In this document: positions 37,664 to 48,075 of the stretch, in pieces
Layout of the letters: each line of letters starts with the position of its first letter
Numbering within the stretch: position 1 is the stretch's first letter
Source: Nocardioides sp. TF02-7
GTDB taxonomy: Bacteria; Actinomycetota; Actinomycetes; Propionibacteriales; Nocardioidaceae
Reading direction: 5' to 3'
Assembly (NCBI RefSeq): GCF_022437945.1
Contig: NZ_CP092535.1
Coordinates: 3,100,001 to 3,164,000, forward strand
Length of the DNA: 64,000 nt
Translations under genes and position numbers: made by a program
Notes under the pieces: model-generated
Told to the model about the DNA's origin: nothing
The model's input: only the letters and a program-made list of their open reading frames with translations
Database searches by the model: none

Positions 37664-38874
37664 GCGACCTCACCGTCCTTCCCGTCGTCGGCCGCGCCCG
37701 CCGGCTCCTCGGTCGGCGGGAGCGGCAGGTCGGCGGAGACCAGGAAGCCGCCCTCGGGACGCCGTCCCGCCGACAGCCGACCCCCGACCGCCGTCACCCG
37801 CTCCCGCATGCCGATCAGCCCGTGGCCGGCCCCGTCGGCTCCGTCGTCGACCCCGCCGTCGGCCCGGTCGGCCCCGTGGGCCCCGTCGGCCCCGTCCTCG
37901 GCAGGTTGCCGCCCGTCGTCGGCGACGGTGATCGTCACCCGGTCGGGGCGCCAGGTGAGGCCCACCCGCGCGGAACCGGTGCCGGCGTGCTTGGTCACGT
38001 TGGTCAGGGCCTCCTGGACGATCCGGTAGGCGGTGAGGTCGACACCGGGCGGCAGCGGTCGCGGTGGGCCGTCGTGGTCCACCGAGACCGCCAGCCCGGC
38101 CCGGTCGAAGGACTCCACGAGCGCGGGGAGGCGCGCCAACCCGGGCGCCGGCTCCGCGGTGGCGGGGTCGTCGGTCTGCCGGAGGAGGCCGACCGTGGCC
38201 CGCAGGTCGTCGAGGGCGCCGCGGGTGGTGTCGACGAGGTCGCGGAGGCTGGCCCGGGCCTGCTCCGGGCGGGCGTCGAACACGTGCAGGGCGACCGAGG
38301 CCTGCGCGTTGGCGAGCGTGATCTGGTGGGCGACCAGGTCGTGGAGCTCACGGGCGATGCGCACCCGCTCCTCGGCCACCCGGTGCCGCGCTTCGCTCTC
38401 GCGGGTCTGCTCGGCGCGCCGGGCCCGCTCCTCGACGGCCGCCAGGTAGGCGCGCCGGTTCTGGGTCGCGCGCCCGAGCACCCCGGCGACGAGCGGCGCC
38501 GCCACCACGGTCACCGCGCGGCTCACGTCCCCGCCCGAGAACGACGACTCGAAGAACGGGGCGACGGCGACCGGCAGCACCGACGCCGGCAGCAGCACCG
38601 CGACCGCCACCCGCCGCTCGACGCGCACCGCGAGGAAGTAGGCGCTGAGGACGGCCGGGGTCAGGGCGAGCGGGCTCAGCAGGAGCCCGAGCGGCGCCAC
38701 GAGCATGCCGCAGGCGGTCGTGGCCGCCACGGCGGCCACCGGCGCCCGGTGGCGCAGCGGGAGCAGGGCCGACGACACCGCGCCCACGACGTACGCGGCG
38801 ATCGGTGGTGGGGCGAGGGTGTCGTCGAGGTGCAGCGTGCCGCCGAGCAGGCAGAGCGCGTACGCCGTCGCCAC
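37660..38874 (-). CDS. sensor histidine kinase, DesK/NarL-partner type
   Basis: 404 residues with four to six N-terminal membrane helices, a HisKA_3 dimerisation helix containing RIARELHDLVAHQITLANAQA (phospho-His in ELHDLVAH) and an ATPase domain with IVQEALTNVTKHAG (N box) and GHGLIGMRERV (G2). Between the ADDG box and the G2 box there is an Asp/Gly/Ala-rich insert of about 25 residues (repeats of GAD/DGAD), unusual for the family. GTG 38874 follows GGGAGGGGAGC. It pairs with the response regulator downstream. Confidence 0.9.
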   Translation of the reverse strand: MATAYALCLLGGTLHLDDTLAPPPIAAYVVGAVSSALLPLRHRAPVAAVAATTACGMLVAPLGLLLSPLALTPAVLSAYFLAVRVERRVAVAVLLPASVLPVAVAPFFESSFSGGDVSRAVTVVAAPLVAGVLGRATQNRRAYLAAVEERARRAEQTRESEARHRVAEERVRIARELHDLVAHQITLANAQASVALHVFDARPEQARASLRDLVDTTRGALDDLRATVGLLRQTDDPATAEPAPGLARLPALVESFDRAGLAVSVDHDGPPRPLPPGVDLTAYRIVQEALTNVTKHAGTGSARVGLTWRPDRVTITVADDGRQPAEDGADGAHGADRADGGVDDGADGAGHGLIGMRERVTAVGGRLSAGRRPEGGFLVSADLPLPPTEEPAGAADDGKDGEVA

Positions 38875-38946
38875 GACCGCTCCCCTCCCGCCACCGCGAC
38901 ACGTGCGGAGGCAGGAGGGAGCCGGCCGGGCTCGTCATGGCCGGCG

Positions 38947-41193
38947 TTACCGCCCCGCCGCCGGACCGGCCGCCCCCTGCTCCGACGGGCTCCGTCGCGG
39001 GGGAGGTTCCGGGCCTGCTCAGCGCGTCGCCCTCGACGTCGACGTTCGGCAGCACGCGGTCGAGGATACGAGGGATCCACCACGCCCGGTCGCCGAGCAG
39101 GGCGAGGACCGCGGGGATGATCGCCATCCGGACCACGAACGCGTCGAACGCGACGGCGGACGCCAGGCCCACGCCCATCGTCTGGATGGTCGGGCTGTGG
39201 ATCCCGATGAACCCCGCGAAGACGCTGACCATGATCACTGCGGCGGCCGCCACCACGCGACCGCTGTGCCGGAAGCCGGCGACGAGCGCGTCGTGCGCGG
39301 ACGCGCCGTGGGCGTAGGACTCCCGCACCCGCGTGAACAGGAAGACCTGGTAGTCCATCGCCAGCCCGAACACGATGCCGATGACGAGGATCGGCATCAA
39401 CGACATCACCGGGCCGGTCTGCTCGATGCCGATCAGGTCGGCCCCCCAGCCCCACTGGAAGACCGCGACCAGGACGCCGAACGCCGCACCCACCGACAGG
39501 AGGAAGCCGAGGGCGGCGGTCACCGGCACCAGCACCGAGCGGAAGACGACGAGCAGCAGGAGCACCGCGAGACCGATGACCACGGTCAGGTAGGGCAGCA
39601 GGGCGTCGGACATCGCCTCGGAGATGTCGATGTTGAGCGCGGTCCGCCCGGTGACGAGCACCGCGGCGCCCGTGTCCGCCTCGACGCCGTCGGCCGCGGC
39701 CCGGATGTCCTCCACGAGGTCGCTGGTGTCGCTGCTGGTCGGCGCCGACGTCGGGACGGCGGTGAGCACCGCGGTGTCCCCGGCCTCGTCGAGCACCGGG
39801 TCGCCGACCGAGGCGATCCCGTCCATCGCGCGGAGGATGTCGACCACCTGTCCGGTCGCGGCCGCCGGGCCGTCGGCTCCCCGCCAGGTCGACGACGACG
39901 GTCAGCGGGCCGTTGAAGCCGGGGCCGAAGCCCTCGGAGAGCAGGTCGTAGGCGCGGCGCTGGGTGGTCTCCACCGGCTTGGACTCGTCGCCGGGCAGGC
40001 CGAGCTCGAGGGCGAGCGCCGGAGCGGCCACGGCACCGAGCCCCAGGCCGGCGACCAGCAGCACGGCCGCCGGGCGGCGGAGGACGAACCGCGCCCACCG
40101 GGTGCCCACGGTGGGGCGGCTCGCCGCGGCGGACGCGGGCGCCGTGCTCGGGGTCCCCCTCGCGGAGAGACCGGCGCGCGGCACGGGACAGGACCCGGCG
40201 ACCGAAGGCCCCCAGCAGCGCGGGGACCAGGGTGATCGCGACGAGGACGGCCAGCACCACGGCGCCCGCGCCGGCGAGACCCATCTTGGTGAGCTCGGGG
40301 ATGCCGACGACCCCGAGACCGACGAGGGCGATCACGACCGTCGCGCCGGCGAACACGACGGCCGACCCGGCGGTCCCCACCGCCCGGCCCGCGGCCGCCT
40401 CCGGCTCCCAGCCGGCGGCGCGCTCGTCGCGGTAGCGCGAGGTGATGAACAGCGCGTAGTCGATGCCGACCGCCAGCCCCAGCATCAGCGCGAGGATGGC
40501 GACGGTCGACGTGAGGCCCAGCGGCGACGCGAGCGCGGAGACGAGACCGAAGGCGATCGCGACACCGGAGAGCGCGGTCAGCAGGGAGAGCCCCGCGGCG
40601 ACCAGGGAGCCGAGCACCAGCACGAGCACGACCGCGGCGACGGCCACGCCGACCGCCTCGGTGGCGCCGCCGGGGGCCACCTCCGCGTCGAGGGCCTCAC
40701 CCCCGATCTCCGCCGTCAGGCCCGCGTCCCGGGCCCGGTCCGCGGCCGCCTCGAGGGCGTCCTTCGTCGCGTCGCTCAGGTCGACGGCGTCCGCGGTGTA
40801 GGTGACCGCGGCGAAGGCGATGGTGCCGTCCTCGCTCACCGCACCGTCCTCGAACGGGTCCGAGAGCGACGCGACCTGGTCGCCGCCGGCCAACGAGCCG
40901 AGGGCGTCCTCGACGGCCCCCTGGTGCTCGGCGTCCGTGATCCGCTCCCCGTCCGGGGCCTGGAAGACGAGACGGGCCTCGGCCCCCTGCGCGTTGCCCT
41001 CGGGGAACCGGTCGTCGAGCAGGTCGAAGGCCTGCTGCGACTCGGTCCCGGGCATGGCCAGGTCCTCCTCCTCCGCGGACGGCGCGGCGGCCACGGCCAC
41101 CACGGCGAGCGCGACGGCCGCCAGCCAGACGCCGGCCACCCGGCGGCGCCGCCGGAACGCCCATCGTCCGATCCGATAGAGAGCTGTTGCCAC
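38947..41193 (-). CDS. MMPL/RND-family exporter (three frame breaks)
   Basis: Membrane transporter of about 747 residues after repair. Helix 1 at RRVAGVWLAAVALAVVAVAAAP, an outer domain, a five-helix block (VALGIDYALFI-type motif reads LMLGLAVGIDYALFITSRYRDE), a second repeat with FVLRRPAAVLLVAGLGLGAVAAP and the equivalent VFGLAMDYQVFLFTRVRE. Runs CCCCC 40155-40159, CCCC 39879-39882 and CCCCC 38973-38977 are each one base too long; the last repair gives the stop TAA at 38947-38949 (GAGAAGPAAGR end). The charged residues in the GIDYALF and AMDYQVF segments fit proton-driven transport. Substrate unknown (lipid or drug). Two 18-base operator-like palindromes lie upstream. Confidence 0.88.
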
Positions 41194-41303
41194 GGTCGAT
41201 CACTCCAGACTCGTCGAGATGAGGAAGGCGCGTGGGATCCACGCGGTCCTCACCCTCGTCTCCGACGCTCGCTGAAGCGTCGTGCACGAGGACCGACTTC
41301 GGC

Positions 41304-41351
41304 CTGGTGCGACCGGACCAGCGGGTTGGCGGCCTGGTGCATCCGCACCAG
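41304..41351. promoter_or_regulatory. two tandem operator-like palindromes upstream of the MMPL gene
   Basis: CTGGTGC-ATCC-GCACCAG at 41334-41351 is a perfect dyad; CTGGTGC-GACC-GGACCAG at 41304-41321 differs by one base. They are exactly 30 bases apart. The positions are about 110-160 bases before the MMPL start and just after the lipoprotein gene's stop. A 7-base hairpin CGACGCT/AGCGTCG (41263-41282) lies between them and the gene. Confidence 0.6.
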
Positions 41352-41364
41352 ACGCCGCCGCGGG

Positions 41365-42463
41365 TCAGGGGGAGACGAACAGCGGCTCGCGCGCCATCAG
41401 CGCCTGGTGCAGCCGGTCCGGCCGGCCGTCCGCGGCCGTGACCGTCACGACCACGACCTCGTCGTGCGCCTCGGCGGAGAGCACGCTGAACCAGTCGGCG
41501 TACGGCTCTTTCGTCACCGCGCTGGTGCCGTCGCGGTAGAGCGCCGACAGCGGGTCCACGGCGTCGGCGGCGTCCGCGGCCGACGCGAAGTGGTAGGCGA
41601 CGTGGGTGACGGGCTCGCCGTCGTCGACCGCCCAGCCGATCCCGACGACGTCGTACGACGGGAACGCGAGGTCGCTGGTCGGGCCGTCGGCGGTGCGGGT
41701 GAGGGCGGCGGAGACCACGGCCCGCTGGTCGAGCGCGTCCGCCACGGCGGCGACGGCGGGGTCGTCGGCGAGCGACTCGCCGGCCGCACGCCAGGCCCGG
41801 ACCAGCGGCGTCGACGGCGACAGCGCGATCCGGCCGTCGGCCTGCGCCATCCGGACCGGCACGCCGATCGGGCTCAGCGGGCCGGCCGCGGTCAGGTCCG
41901 GGACCAGGTCCTCCCCGTCACGGTCGCTGACGATGCCGTCCTCGACTGCGACGAGGCCGCTGTCGAGGGTGTCGTCGTCGAACGGCCCCACCCCCGACCG
42001 CGAACGTCGTCGGCGGCGCGTGCTGCTCGACGTAGGCGTCGACGTCGACGACCGACCAGCCGGCGACCCCGGCGAACTCCTCCGGCGGGGCGCTGTTGAC
42101 GTTGAACGAGTCGGCCATCGGCACGTAGACCGGCGGCCGCTCGCCGTCGACCTCGCTGCCGGTGAGGCCGAGGAGCCAGGTCTTGACGTCGCCACCAGAG
42201 TCCGGGTGCTCCAACCCGGCGGCCTCGGTGGCTGCCCGCAGGTCGGCGGTGTGCACCAGCAGCTGGTCGGTCGCGGCCTCCGCCGGGACCTCCTCGAGCA
42301 GCGCAGCCACCGGGTGCGGCCCGGTCGCGGAGTGGTCGCCGGGCGACGACCGGTCCGGCCGAGCGCCGTCGGTGTCCTGCCCGTCACCGCCGCCGCACGC
42401 CGCCAGCACCAGCCCCGCTGCCGCCAGCCCGATGCCGGTGACCCGCCGTCCTCGTCCGCCCAC
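41365..42463 (-). CDS. putative lipoprotein of unknown function (frame broken at 41991-41995)
   Basis: Signal peptide with lipobox VTGIGLAAAGLVLAACGGG (Cys about residue 22), then a Ser/Asp/Pro-rich linker and a globular domain of about 320 residues with LLVHTADLRAATEAAG, SEVDGERPPVYVPMADSFNVN and a C-terminal DRLHQALMAREPLFVSP. One base too many at 41991-41995; removal gives TFAVGVGPFDDD. About 365 residues. GTG 42463 follows GGAGGAC. I do not recognise the family; it is cell-envelope attached. Confidence 0.75.
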
Positions 42464-42527
42464 CCGTCCTCCTCTGTGTCGAGGAGAGCAGTTTCCCAGC
42501 GGGCGGCCGCGTGAAACGCCGGGGCGG

Positions 42528-43800
42528 TCAGTCGGAGGTGGTGGTGTCCTCGGTGGTCGCCGGGTCCGGCTCGGCGCAGGGCACCTCGTCGGTGCCCTCG
42601 GTGTCGCCGGTGTCCTCGCTGTCGCCGGTGCCGCCGGTGTCGCCGGAGTCGTTGGTGTCGCTGGTGCCGTTCGTGGTGGGTCCGTCCGTCGGCGTCACGG
42701 TGGTGGTCGGATCCGCCGGCGGGCACTCCGGCTCCGTGGACGGGTCGGACGGGTCCGCCGTGGCCGTCGGGGGGCTTGTCGGTCGGCTTCGGGCTGCCCT
42801 TGGGGCCGTTGCCCACCGGGGCGAAGGTGACCGGGTCGGACGGCTCCTGGGACGCCTCGTCCGTCGGGTCCGGGGTTCCGGTCGGCTTGTCGTCGGCCTT
42901 GTCGTCGCCCGGCTTGCTGCCGTCGTTGTTGCGGGCCGGGACGACGTCGGGCAGGTCGGGCGGGTCGATCACGGGCACGTCGACGATGTCCGGCGGGTCG
43001 GCCTCGAGCTGCTCGTTGTAGGTGTCGTAGACGGCCAGCACGGTGTCGACGAAGCTCGCGTCGTCGTTGACCCGCTCGACCGCCTCGCGGAGCTGGTCGG
43101 TCTCGCGCAGGTCGTGGTCGCCGGCGCAGATGAGCACCGCGACGGCGAGCGCCGCGTCGTCGAGGTCCTGGGGGTCGCGGCGGCCGTCGCCGTCGCCGTC
43201 GACACCGACGCTGCTCCAGGTCGTGGGCGCGAGCTGCATCGGCCCGACCGCGCGGTCGTGCCGCTCGTCGCCGTCGTACTTGCCGGCGTCGGTGTCGCTG
43301 AGCCGGCGTCCGGCCTGGTTGCGGACGGCCGGCCCGACCAGCGCCGGTCGCACGACGCCCTTGTCGGTGATCGTGCCGTCGCCGCGGCGGCCGTGGTCGC
43401 TCACGACCTGGCCGACGGCGGCGACCAGCGTCCAGCGCAGCTGGCAGGCGCTGTCGGCCTCGGCCATCACCGACTCGGCCCGCTGGTAGGCGGCCGTCGC
43501 CGCCGACGGGATGTCGGCGAGCTCGGCGGACACGTTGCGCACCGTGCTGATCCGGGTGTCGACGCTGCCATCGTCGGTGGCCACCGGCCCGACGAAGGCC
43601 GACGTCGGGGGCGTGGCCGGCGGCGTCGAGGTGACCGCCTCCGCGGCGCTGCTCGCCTGCGGCTCCTGGTTGGCCAGGGTGACCGCCACCGTGGCGACCG
43701 CGACCATCGTCAGCATCGACGACGCCGCGACCGACTGCACGACGTGACGCCGGGCGCGCGACGGCCGGGCCAGACGTCGGAGCAGCGGTCGGATGGTCAT
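42528..43800 (-). CDS. membrane-anchored lytic transglycosylase-like protein (frame broken at 42769-42774)
   Basis: N-terminal anchor [24 protein letters not shown], a Thr/Pro linker, then a transglycosylase-type domain with [17 protein letters not shown] (the Glu position of a classical SLT is not preserved clearly), [32 protein letters not shown] and [13 protein letters not shown]. The last 110 residues are Thr/Pro/Asp/Ser rich low-complexity sequence. The run GGGGGG at 42769-42774 is one base too long; repair gives [13 protein letters not shown] and a stop at 42528. About 424 residues. ATG 43800 preferred; an in-frame GTG lies at 43824. It acts on peptidoglycan outside the cell. Confidence 0.8.
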
Positions 43801-43942
43801 CGGTTCACTTTCACGGGGGTGCACTCACAGGATGCCTGCCGAAGCAAAGCCATGCGAGCCAATCTTGACCAATTCCTTCCTCGGTAACCTCATCGGGCAT
43901 CGTTTCGTCCCCGGGTGGCCCGCTGCCGTAGGCTGGATCCTC

Positions 43943-45061
43943 GTGGCAGGCCCCGACTTCGACACCGAGATCAAGCAGCTCACGGCGACGATGAGCACCA
44001 TCGAGCAGGTCCTCGACGTGGCGGCGCTGCAGCGTGAGATCGCCGACCTCGAGGGCCAGGTCGCCGCCCCCGACCTGTGGGACGACCAGGCCAACGCCAC
44101 CCGGGTCACCGGCCGGCTCTCCGCGCTCCAGGGCCAGCTCGAGCGGTTCGCGTCGCTCCGGAGCCGGATCGACGACCTCGCCATCATGGTGGAGCTCGCG
44201 GCGGAGGAGTCCGACGCCGACGCGGCCGCCGAGACCGAGGCCGAGCTCACGAAGATCAAGAAGGCCGTCGAGGCGCTCGAGGTGCGCACCCTGCTGTCGG
44301 GGGAGTACGACGAGCGCGAGGCGATCGTGACCATCCGCGCCGGCGCCGGTGGCGTCGACGCCGCCGACTTCGCCGAGATGCTGATGCGGATGTATGTCCG
44401 CTGGGCGGAGCGCAACAAGTACCCCGTCGAGGTCTTCGACGTCTCCTACGCCGAGGAGGCCGGCATCAAGTCGGCCGAGTTCGCGATCCACGCGCCGTAC
44501 GCCTACGGCACCCTCTCCGTCGAGGCCGGCACCCACCGCCTGGTGCGGATCAGCCCCTTCGACAACCAGGGCCGCCGCCAGACCAGCTTCGCCGCGGTCG
44601 AGGTGGTGCCGGTGCTGGAGCAGACCGACGAGATCGAGATCCCCGACGAGGAGGTGCGGGTCGACGTCTACCGCTCCTCCGGCCCCGGTGGCCAGTCCGT
44701 CAACACCACCGACTCCGCGGTGCGCCTCACCCACCTGCCGACCGGCATCGTCGTCTCCCGCCAGAACGAGAAGTCGCAGCTGCAGAACAAGGCGTCGGCG
44801 ATGGTGATCCTCAAGGCCAAGCTGCTCGCGGTGAAGAAGGCAGAGGAGGCGGCGCTCAAGAAGGAGCTCAAGGGCGACGTCCAGGCGAGCTGGGGCGACC
44901 AGATGCGCAACTACGTCCTCAACCCCTACCAGATCGTCAAGGACCTCCGCACCGGCTTCGAGACCGGCAACCCGCAGCCCGTCTTCGACGGCGAGATCGA
45001 CGGCTTCCTCGAGGCCGGCATCCGCTGGCGCCGCGGCGCCGACAAGGCGGCCGAGAACTAG
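43943..45061 (+). CDS. prfB: peptide chain release factor 2
   Basis: Terminates translation at UGA and UAA. 372 residues: coiled N-terminal domain, anticodon-type SPF tripeptide in [18 protein letters not shown], and the catalytic GGQ in [20 protein letters not shown]. Unlike the E. coli gene there is no in-frame UGA near the start, so no programmed frameshift. GTG 43943 starts a protein of normal length. It opens the conserved prfB-ftsE-ftsX block, here interrupted by the HNH endonuclease. Confidence 0.96.
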   Translation: MAGPDFDTEIKQLTATMSTIEQVLDVAALQREIADLEGQVAAPDLWDDQANATRVTGRLSALQGQLERFASLRSRIDDLAIMVELAAEESDADAAAETEAELTKIKKAVEALEVRTLLSGEYDEREAIVTIRAGAGGVDAADFAEMLMRMYVRWAERNKYPVEVFDVSYAEEAGIKSAEFAIHAPYAYGTLSVEAGTHRLVRISPFDNQGRRQTSFAAVEVVPVLEQTDEIEIPDEEVRVDVYRSSGPGGQSVNTTDSAVRLTHLPTGIVVSRQNEKSQLQNKASAMVILKAKLLAVKKAEEAALKKELKGDVQASWGDQMRNYVLNPYQIVKDLRTGFETGNPQPVFDGEIDGFLEAGIRWRRGADKAAEN

Positions 45062-45391
45062 CCAAGGCTCACCGTCTCGGCGGAGGGCTTCAGCGCTCGC
45101 GGAGCGCGTCGACCAGCGTCGGGGTCGATCATTGGGGTGCGCTGGGCCGGCACGTGGTGCCGGTGGAGCGCACGCTAAGCACTGGTGGCCTGGGGTCGGC
45201 GTGGTCGGGGGGCGCGCGGGGTCGCCGGTGGTCGCGGTGGGGACGAACGGCCGGGCGTGGGCGCTCGCCGCGGGGGTCGAGGCACTTGGTTGCGGTCCGC
45301 GGGTCGCTGCCGGGTGGTCTCGGGTCGACCCTTGTGGCAGCGGTCCAGGAGAAGAAGGTGATTTCTAGGTTCCGGCGCCGCGGGGCGGGGG
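45062..45391. other. 330-base intergenic region with hairpins, no gene
   Basis: It contains small inverted repeats GCGCTC-GCG-GAGCGC near 45092 and CCGGCAC-GTG-GTGCCGG (45147-45163), possibly prfB termination signals. The rest is G-rich without a coding pattern. It may be debris accompanying insertion of the HNH gene. Confidence 0.4.
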
Positions 45392-46742
45392 TCAGGGTCG
45401 TCGCTTGGTGATGAGGAGGTCGCCGTCGGGCAGGCGACGGTGCTCATAAGCCGGGTTCTCGATGAGCCGGTGGTGGTAGGCGCACAGGCAGACCCCGTTG
45501 TCGGGGGTGGTGGAACCGCCGGCTCTCCAAGCGCGCAGGTGGTGGATCTCGCACCACTGCGGTTTCACCCGACATCCTTTGGCGCGGCATCGTTTGTCGC
45601 GGACTCGGATCAGCTTCCGCTGGGTCGGGGGTGAAGAGGCGTCTCGTGCGGCCGAGGTCGAGGACCTCGCTGTCGCTGCCGAGGACGGCGGGGATGATGG
45701 CGGCGTTGCAGGCCAGGCGGCGGACCTCGGCGGCGGTCAGGTTCGGTCCGTGCTCGAGGTCGGGCTCGACGAGCCCGGCGACGCCGAGCTCGGAGCGCAG
45801 GTCCTCGAGGGTCACGGTGACGAGGACGGTGGTGGCGTCCCCGCCGTGCTCGGGGAGCCGGTGGGGGTCGAGCCGCTCCAGGAGGGTGCAGAACGCCATC
45901 GCGCGCTTCTTGGGGTAGGGGGATCCGGTCGCCTTCGTCGTGGCAGCCGATGATCTCGGTCCCGTCGGGCAGCTCGGTGGTGGTCGGCTCCAACGGTTCC
46001 TCGGGGTCCGGCGCGTCCTGCTCGTCGGCGGGGTCGCGGTGGCGCGGGCTGGTGAGGGCGTCGAGGTAGGTGTCCAACCGCTTCGCCGCGGGGGGTGGGG
46101 ATGATCCCGGAGATCCGGGAGGTGCCGTCGCCGAGGTCGCGGATCGAGAGCCGGGACCGTTCCTCGGCAGATGCTTCTTCCTCGGCCAGCTTCTTGGCGT
46201 CCTCGGCGTCGGCGATCTCGGGTGCGACCACGTGCAGGATGTGGCGGCCGAGGATGCGGAGCTGGGTGGGGGTGAACTGGGCCGCGCAGTCGACGAGGGT
46301 CTCCTCGGCGTCGGCCTTGACCTGGGGTCCGACCCGTTTGGGGAGGGGCGTCGACGGCGCGGACGATCACCCACGCCTGCTCCTCCGAGACCCGGCCGTC
46401 GGCGAACGCCGCCGCCACGACGGGGAACCGGTCATCCAACGCCCTCGCCAGCCGCTGATCGGCCCGGGCGTCACGCAGGTCCGCGTTCACCTCGTAGGCC
46501 AACCACGACGCCACGTCCGCGGCGGCGTTCTCGCTGGCCACGTCGGAGGAGGCGGCCATGACCTTCAGCCGCAGTGCCTTGAGCCGCTGCTCGGCCCGGT
46601 GCAGCTCGGTGATCGCCGCCGCCTTCGCCTCGGTGGGCATGAACGTCGCCTCCACCCCGGCCACCTCGTCCAGCGCCGCGCTCACCCGTTGGGCGCAGGC
46701 CAGCACCGGGTGGGTGCCGGTGCTGGTGGGGGAGTGCGACAT
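45392..46742 (-). CDS. 13E12/DUF222-family HNH endonuclease (four frame breaks)
   Basis: DUF222 domain (HPVLACAQRVSAALDEVAGVEATF, DVASWLAYEVNADLRDARADQRLARALDDRF) followed by a C-terminal HNH module: KRCRAKGCRVKPQWCEIHHLRAWRAG, TTPDNGVCLCAYHHRLIEN, with zinc-binding Cys pairs and HH catalytic pair. Runs at 46345-46348, 46090-46095, 45918-45922 and 45627-45631 are each one base too long; after repair about 448 residues end at 45392. ATG 46742 has GGAGA eight bases upstream. In mycobacteria, members of this repeat family are mobile, multi-copy and SOS induced; the promoter here has an SOS box. Function of the nuclease is not established. Confidence 0.87.
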
Positions 46743-46925
46743 CGGGGATCTTCTCCAAGGCAGGGCAGACGAGTGTGTTTCCACAGTCATCCTGCCGGAG
46801 GCACTCACAGGCGCAATGACACATCCACCCGCCGTGGGAAGCAGGTGGCGACAGTTGGTCCGATTCGCAGAACTCGGTCGCTTTCCTCCTCCCCCAGAAG
46901 GGGCTCCGGTCCGCGACCTGCACCC

Positions 46926-46955
46926 ATTCTAGATCGAACAAAGGTTCGAATACAA
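46926..46955 (-). promoter_or_regulatory. SOS promoter: LexA box inside the -35/-10 spacer
   Basis: TCGAAC-AAAG-GTTCGA at 46934-46949 is a perfect actinobacterial-type LexA dyad. On the minus strand it fills the 18-base spacer between TTGTAT (46955-46950) and TAGAAT (46931-46926), so LexA would block the promoter of the HNH gene. The leader to the ATG at 46742 is about 180 bases. Confidence 0.8.
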
Positions 46956-47019
46956 GGCCCGCAGAGTAAAGAATTTCGACCCCGTCGCCCGAGCTCCGAG
47001 CATCCCGCGCGTGTGGTCC

Positions 47020-47211
47020 TCAGCGACGGCTCTCCGCCGCGTCGAACACCACCTCGGCCACCGCGAAGGCGACGATGACGGCAAGGGTCGCGGGCAGGTC
47101 GCGGGCCGCGAGGCAGCCGAAGGCGATCAGGCCGCCCAGCGCCCGCCAGGCGCCGCGCGGCGGGAAGGCGTCGTACCACCTCTGCACCCGGTGGCGTGCC
47201 GTGCTGCTCAT
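47020..47211 (-). CDS. small hypothetical membrane protein
   Basis: 63 residues: [20 protein letters not shown] then a hydrophobic helix [37 protein letters not shown] 47211 has GAAGGAAGGGG upstream and a good promoter at 47237-47265. I do not recognise a family. Confidence 0.55.
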   Translation of the reverse strand: MSSTARHRVQRWYDAFPPRGAWRALGGLIAFGCLAARDLPATLAVIVAFAVAEVVFDAAESRR

Positions 47212-47236
47212 GATGACCCCTTCCTTCGATCGCCTA

Positions 47237-47265
47237 AATCTACTGGACAACTAGACTTAAGACAA
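47237..47265 (-). promoter_or_regulatory. consensus-like promoter of the small membrane gene
   Basis: TTGTCT (47265-47260), 17-base spacer, TAGATT (47242-47237). An imperfect dyad TCTAC...CTAGA (47239-47255) overlaps it and could be a MarR-type site. Confidence 0.6.
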
Positions 47266-47301
47266 GGCCGGGTGCCGCTCGCCGGCCGCCGGTCCGCGGG
47301 T

Positions 47302-47964
47302 CTACTCCTCGGCCGCAGGAGCCGCGGCGCGGGCCACGGCCACGCAGAACCGCCCGGCGCGGTCGACGAGGTCGGGCTCGGCGACCGACTCCGGCGCGGT
47401 GACGCTGCAGGCGAGCCAGGCGTCGCCGAGGAGGCCGCGGAACGAGGCGGTACGGCGGTCACCGGCGCCGCAGACGAGCGCTACGGTGGGCTCGCCGAGC
47501 GCCGGGGCGTCCGGCTGCCGCTCGCAGCGTCGTACGTCGGCCGCCTCGGCCGCGAGGTCGCGGGCGCGGTCGGCGGTGACTGGGGGAGCGAACACCCATG
47601 CCTGTGCCTCGGCCCCGCTGCCGGCGGCGGTGAGACGGCAGCCGTACTCGTGGGCCACGTCCCGCACGCCCGGTGCGATCCGGGCGCGCTCGCCGTTGCC
47701 GTAGGCGGCGACCCGGCTCTCGGCGCCGCCGAGCGCCTCGGAACCGCCCAGCGCCTCGACCACCGCCTCCTCGGGCAGCAGGTCGCAGAACGGGGCCCGG
47801 GCGACCGCCAGGGTCGTGGTGTCGACCTCGGCCAGCGGCGTCGACGTGTAGGCGGGCGCGGGAGGTGGCTCGGGGTCGTCGGCGCCGAGCGTCAGCACGC
47901 CTGCGGTGACCGGCAGAGCGGTCAGCAGGACGGCGATCGACAGCCCGCGCAGCACCCCCGGCAC
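47302..47964 (-). CDS. secreted or membrane-anchored protein of unknown function
   Basis: 220 residues: N-terminal signal/anchor [23 protein letters not shown], then [26 protein letters not shown] and three further cysteines ([18 protein letters not shown]) plus a late FCVAVARA; the even number suggests disulfides. The [13 protein letters not shown] start resembles DUF3558-type actinobacterial lipoproteins but without a lipobox Cys. Upstream of and divergent from ftsE. Confidence 0.65.
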   Translation of the reverse strand: MPGVLRGLSIAVLLTALPVTAGVLTLGADDPEPPPAPAYTSTPLAEVDTTTLAVARAPFCDLLPEEAVVEALGGSEALGGAESRVAAYGNGERARIAPGVRDVAHEYGCRLTAAGSGAEAQAWVFAPPVTADRARDLAAEAADVRRCERQPDAPALGEPTVALVCGAGDRRTASFRGLLGDAWLACSVTAPESVAEPDLVDRAGRFCVAVARAAAPAAEE

Positions 47965-48075
47965 GCGGACACGATAGAACGGCGCGCCCGCGGCCCCGCG
48001 GGCGCGGTCCTGACCGACGCTCCGCCGCGGGAGGCCTCCACCGCCGCGTTGTCCTCCTCGCGTACCGTCTGGTCA

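Noticed and set aside
43800..43942. c-di-AMP (ydaO-type) riboswitch before the transglycosylase
   Set aside because: Cell-wall hydrolase genes of actinobacteria often have one, but I could not find its conserved core in this interval.
46805..46927. 40-codon ORF just after the SOS promoter
   Set aside because: No ribosome binding site and no recognisable sequence; it overlaps the -10 element.
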